Positions 61,259 through 64,000 of a stretch of DNA of 64,000 nucleotides are shown here, piece by piece. The stretch's first letter is position 1. Each line of letters opens with the position of its first letter. This DNA is from Nocardioidaceae bacterium. GTDB taxonomy: Bacteria; Actinomycetota; Actinomycetes; Propionibacteriales; Nocardioidaceae. The notes under the pieces are model-generated. The model saw only the letters and a program-made list of their open reading frames with translations. It was not told the DNA's origin and ran no database searches. The stretch lies in contig JAGIBL010000002.1 in the NCBI GenBank assembly GCA_017744365.1, positions 992,001 to 1,056,000 of the forward strand, in the 5' to 3' direction. Position numbers and translations under genes: made by a program.

Positions 61259-62245
61259 ATGCACCTCGGACTGGTCGGACTCGGCAAGATGGGCGGCAAC
61301 ATGCGCACCCGGTTGCGCAACGGCGGCCACACCGTCGTCGGCTTCGATCGCAACCCGGAGGTCTCCGACGCGGCCTCGCTGGCCGAGATGGTCGAAGCCC
61401 TGCCCAGCCCCAAGGTCGTCTGGGTGATGGTGCCCGCGGGCGACCCCACCGACGCGACGGTCAAGGAGCTGGCCGGCCTGCTCGGCGAGGGCGACCTGGT
61501 CGTCGACGGCGGCAACTCCCGCTGGACCGAGGACCTGCGCCACGACGAGCTGCTCGCCGCCAAGGGCATCGGGTTCGTCGACTGCGGTGTCTCCGGCGGC
61601 GTCTGGGGCCTGGAGAACGGCTACGCGTTGATGGCCGGCGGCCGTGCCGAGGACATCGCGAAGATCCAGCCTGCCTTCGACACCCTCAAGCCCGAGGGCG
61701 ACTTCGGCTGGGTGCACGCCGGCAAGGTCGGCGCCGGGCACTTCTCCAAGATGGTCCACAACGGCATCGAGTACGCGATCATGCAGTCCTACGCCGAGGG
61801 CTGGGAGCTCCTCGAGGCGGTCGACATGGTCGACAACGTGACCGAGGTGTTCCGCTCCTGGCGCGAGGGCACCGTGATCCGGTCCTGGCTGCTCGACCTG
61901 CTGGTCGCCGCGCTCGACGAGAAGCCCGGGCTGCAGGGCATCCGCGGGTACGCCGACGACTCGGGCGAAGGACGCTGGACCGTCGAGGCCGGTATCGAGC
62001 ACGCGGTCGCGACGCCCGCGATCACCGCGGCGCTCTACGCGCGGTTCGTCTCCCGCCAGGACGACAGCCCGGCGATGAAGGCGGTCGCCGCGATGCGCAA
62101 CCAGTTCGGCGGCCACGCCCTGCACACCGCACCTCCTCCCGGTGGTGACGTCGAGGCCGACCACGAGCCCGCGCAGAGCCACGCCGCGGAGCAGGCCGGC
62201 GCCGGGAGCGAGGAGACCGGCGAGCACGGTCCGTCCGGCAGCTGA
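61259..62245 (+). CDS. gnd: 6-phosphogluconate dehydrogenase (decarboxylating), short type
   Basis: 328 residues: NAD(P) motif GLVGLGKMGGNM, VVDGGNSRW, GVSGGVWGLENG and catalytic KMVHNGIEYAIMQ (Lys and Asn). It makes ribulose-5-phosphate and NAD(P)H. The protein is much shorter than classical 470-residue enzymes because of a small C-terminal domain; this type is usually NAD-linked. The last 35 residues are an acidic, Gly-rich tail. Located between dnaN and recF, as in other actinobacteria. Confidence 0.93.
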   Translation: MHLGLVGLGKMGGNMRTRLRNGGHTVVGFDRNPEVSDAASLAEMVEALPSPKVVWVMVPAGDPTDATVKELAGLLGEGDLVVDGGNSRWTEDLRHDELLAAKGIGFVDCGVSGGVWGLENGYALMAGGRAEDIAKIQPAFDTLKPEGDFGWVHAGKVGAGHFSKMVHNGIEYAIMQSYAEGWELLEAVDMVDNVTEVFRSWREGTVIRSWLLDLLVAALDEKPGLQGIRGYADDSGEGRWTVEAGIEHAVATPAITAALYARFVSRQDDSPAMKAVAAMRNQFGGHALHTAPPPGGDVEADHEPAQSHAAEQAGAGSEETGEHGPSGS

Positions 62246-62253
62246 GCACCACC

Positions 62254-62259
62254 TAGGCT
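62254..62259 (+). promoter_or_regulatory. -10 element of recF (leaderless)
   Basis: TAGGCT, 6 bp before GTG 62266, within the 20-bp gnd-recF gap. Confidence 0.45.
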
Positions 62260-62265
62260 GAGTGG

Positions 62266-63381
62266 GTGCACGTCGCCCACCTCTCGCTCCACGACTTCCG
62301 CTCGTACCCGAGCGTCGAGGTGGAGATCGGGCCGGGCGTCACGGCGTTCGTGGGCCGCAACGGGCAGGGAAAGACCAACCTGGTCGAGGCGATCGACTAC
62401 CTGTCCCGGCTCTCCTCGCACCGGGTCGCGGCCGACGCGCCGCTGGTGCGCCAGGGTGCCGAGTACGCCGTGGTCCGGGCCGCGGTGATCCGCGACGAGC
62501 GCCGGGCGGTCCTGGAGATCGAGATCAGTCCGGGCCGCTCGAACCGTGCCCGGATCAACAAGTCGCCGCTCCCGCGGGCCAAGGAGCTGCTGGGCCTGGT
62601 CCGCACCGTGCTGTTCTCGCCGGAGGACCTCGCCCTGGTCAAGGGCGACCCGTCCGAGCGGCGCCGGTTCGCCGACGACCTGCTGGTGCTGATCTCCCCC
62701 CGGTACGCCGGGACCCGGGCCGACTACGACCGGGTGCTCAAGCAGCGCAACTCGCTGCTCAAGACCTCCCGCCTGGCCCGCGGCTCGAGCGAGAACGCCC
62801 TGTCCACGCTGGCGGTCTGGGACTCCCGGCTCGCCGAGCTCGGCGCGGAGATCATGGCCCGCCGGGCCCAGCTGGTCGAGGACCTGACGCCCCTGGTGGG
62901 CAAGGCGTACGAGGCGGTGGCGCGCGGGGCGACCCGGGACGACGCGGTACTCGCGTACAAGCCCTCCTTCGAGGTGACCGACGGGCCGCTGCCCGAGCAG
63001 ATCCTCGCGGAGCTGGAGCGCCGGCGGGCCGACGAGCTCGACCGCGGCCTCACCCTGGTCGGACCCCACCGCGACGACCTGGTGCTCTCCCTGGGCGGGA
63101 TGCCGGTCAAGGGCTACGCGAGCCACGGCGAGTCCTGGTCCTTCGCGCTCGCGCTGCGGCTGGCGTCGTACGACCTGCTGCGCTCCGGCGGCGACGACCC
63201 GATCCTGATCCTCGACGACGTCTTCGCCGAGCTGGACTCCGGCCGGCGCGAGCAGCTCGCCGACCTCGTCGCCGGCGCCGAGCAGGTGCTCATCACCGCC
63301 GCCGTCGCCGAGGACGTCCCCGAGCGGCTGCGCGGCCGCAGGTTCACCGTCGCCGGCGGAGAAGTGGTGCCCGATGAGTGA
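62266..63381 (+). CDS. recF: DNA replication and repair protein RecF
   Basis: 371 residues: Walker [17 protein letters not shown] near residue 30, and the C-terminal signature and Walker B with [15 protein letters not shown]. It helps load RecA at gaps. The GTG start overlaps a leaderless-type promoter. Overlaps the next gene by 8 bp. Confidence 0.96.
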   Translation: MHVAHLSLHDFRSYPSVEVEIGPGVTAFVGRNGQGKTNLVEAIDYLSRLSSHRVAADAPLVRQGAEYAVVRAAVIRDERRAVLEIEISPGRSNRARINKSPLPRAKELLGLVRTVLFSPEDLALVKGDPSERRRFADDLLVLISPRYAGTRADYDRVLKQRNSLLKTSRLARGSSENALSTLAVWDSRLAELGAEIMARRAQLVEDLTPLVGKAYEAVARGATRDDAVLAYKPSFEVTDGPLPEQILAELERRRADELDRGLTLVGPHRDDLVLSLGGMPVKGYASHGESWSFALALRLASYDLLRSGGDDPILILDDVFAELDSGRREQLADLVAGAEQVLITAAVAEDVPERLRGRRFTVAGGEVVPDE

Positions 63382-63892
63382 CGACGCCGACGAGCAGCCG
63401 CACGAGGAGACCGGGCTCGACCTGGCCCGCAGCATCGCGCGCGGGCTGGCCGGCAAGACAGGGCCGCTGCGGCGTACGAGCAAGGGCAAGGCCAAGCGCC
63501 GTACGCCGCCCCAGGCGAGCGGCGCGCACCCCGACGACCGCGACCCGCAGAGCCTGGACGCCACCCTCGGCCGCTTCGTCGCGGAGCAGGGCTGGCAGAC
63601 CGAGCTGCAGGTGCACGGCGTCTTCACCCGCTGGGCGAGCATCGTCGGGCGGGAGGTCGCCGAGCACGTGACGCCGGAGTCGTACGTCGAGGGACGGCTG
63701 GTGGTCCGCACCGACACCACGGCCTGGGCCACCCAGATGAAGCTTCTCGCCGCGGACGTGGTCCGGCGGCTCAACGAGGAGCTCGGCGAGGGCACCGTCG
63801 AGGTCGTCGACGTGCTCGGCCCACACCTGCCCCGGTGGACGTCGGGACGGTTCCGCGTCAAGGGCCGCGGGCCGCGCGACACCTACGGCTGA
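63374..63892 (+). CDS. DciA-like protein (DUF721)
   Basis: 172 residues. The N-terminal 60 residues are charged and probably disordered; then comes the DUF721 KH-like domain ([41 protein letters not shown]). DciA loads DnaB in bacteria lacking DnaC, so it is a functional partner of the dnaB at 16847-18253. It lies between recF and the expected gyrB, as in mycobacteria (Rv0004). Confidence 0.85.
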   Translation: MSDDADEQPHEETGLDLARSIARGLAGKTGPLRRTSKGKAKRRTPPQASGAHPDDRDPQSLDATLGRFVAEQGWQTELQVHGVFTRWASIVGREVAEHVTPESYVEGRLVVRTDTTAWATQMKLLAADVVRRLNEELGEGTVEVVDVLGPHLPRWTSGRFRVKGRGPRDTYG

Positions 63893-64000
63893 GGCGTGCC
63901 GAGAGGCGATCTGCGGGCCGCGCGGACGTAGGGGGACCCATCGGGACCCCTGAACCGGGGCGAATGAGCCCTTCTGAGGCCTCTGTGGGGCGAATTTCAC
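63893..64000. other. Window end, probable gyrB leader
   Basis: 108 bases after the DciA-like gene without visible coding. By synteny gyrB should begin just beyond base 64000. No start codon with ribosome-binding site was recognised here. Confidence 0.5.

Noticed and set aside
1-64000. tRNA, rRNA, insertion sequence or prophage genes
   Set aside because: Intergenic gaps were read for cloverleaf-like or transposase sequences; none was convincing. RNA genes shorter than a gap could be missed without a covariance search.
1-64000. A novel defence or biosynthetic system
   Set aside because: No cluster of unknown genes with shared regulation beyond two to four genes was found; most of the window is conserved origin-region housekeeping content.

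Overview
The window is a high-GC actinobacterial chromosome segment around the replication origin. Gene content and order fit a Nocardioides-like member of the Propionibacteriales; that is an inference from gene families and synteny, since no search was run. The run pcnA / DUF6049 / murJ / pseudokinase / sigM / anti-sigma / trxB / trxA / cwlM ... parB / parA / rsmG / jag / yidC / yidD / rnpA / rpmH / dnaA / dnaN / gnd / recF / dciA follows the origin region known from mycobacteria and streptomycetes. The window ends just before where gyrB is expected.

Layout. 1-7.5 kb (minus strand): a secreted penicillin/acyl-homoserine-lactone acylase-type hydrolase, then a tightly overlapped flavin monooxygenase / alpha-beta hydrolase / enoyl-CoA hydratase set, a DinB protein and an AI-2E-family permease. 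7.6-16.8 kb: mixed accessory genes (secreted zinc-peptidase-like protein, carbinolamine dehydratase-VOC fusion, DHFR/RibD-like reductases, YcaQ-like protein, S66 peptidase, PhoA-type alkaline phosphatase, CHRD/EF-hand secreted protein, SnoaL-like protein with a TetR regulator). 16.8-22.3 kb: dnaB, a MATE exporter and the rpsF-ssb-rpsR-rplI operon. 22.4-30.1 kb: a large polytopic membrane protein with its TetR regulator, endonuclease IV, a FemX-like ligase overlapped with an alanine-racemase-like protein, and a GT87-like membrane protein. 30.1-38.2 kb: class A PBP, PadR, inositol-phosphate synthase, small membrane proteins, a PLP deaminase and a secreted Ig-like protein. 38.2-52.5 kb: the cell-wall/thioredoxin block. 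52.5-63.9 kb: segregation and origin core.

How the genes work together. Four themes recur. (1) Replication and segregation: two perfect parS sites, DnaA boxes on both sides of dnaA, dnaN, recF, a DciA-like helicase loader, and an unexpectedly dense DnaA-box cluster in front of dnaB 40 kb away. (2) Envelope assembly: class A PBP, FemX-like ligase, MurJ flippase with a separate pseudokinase, a CwlM-like protein with a degenerate zinc site, YidC/YidD. (3) Redox control: sigM, its probable anti-sigma factor, and trxB and trxA, each preceded by a GGAAC-N18-GTT ECF-type promoter. (4) Transcription: many genes have a TAnnnT -10 element 6-8 bp before the start codon, so their mRNAs are probably leaderless.

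No mobile elements, CRISPR arrays, tRNAs or rRNAs were seen. I found no gene cluster that clearly constitutes a new system. The most unusual items are the DnaA-box cluster at dnaB, a 48-bp near-perfect palindrome at the left edge with a decayed copy at 49.6 kb, and the FemX/racemase-like pair.
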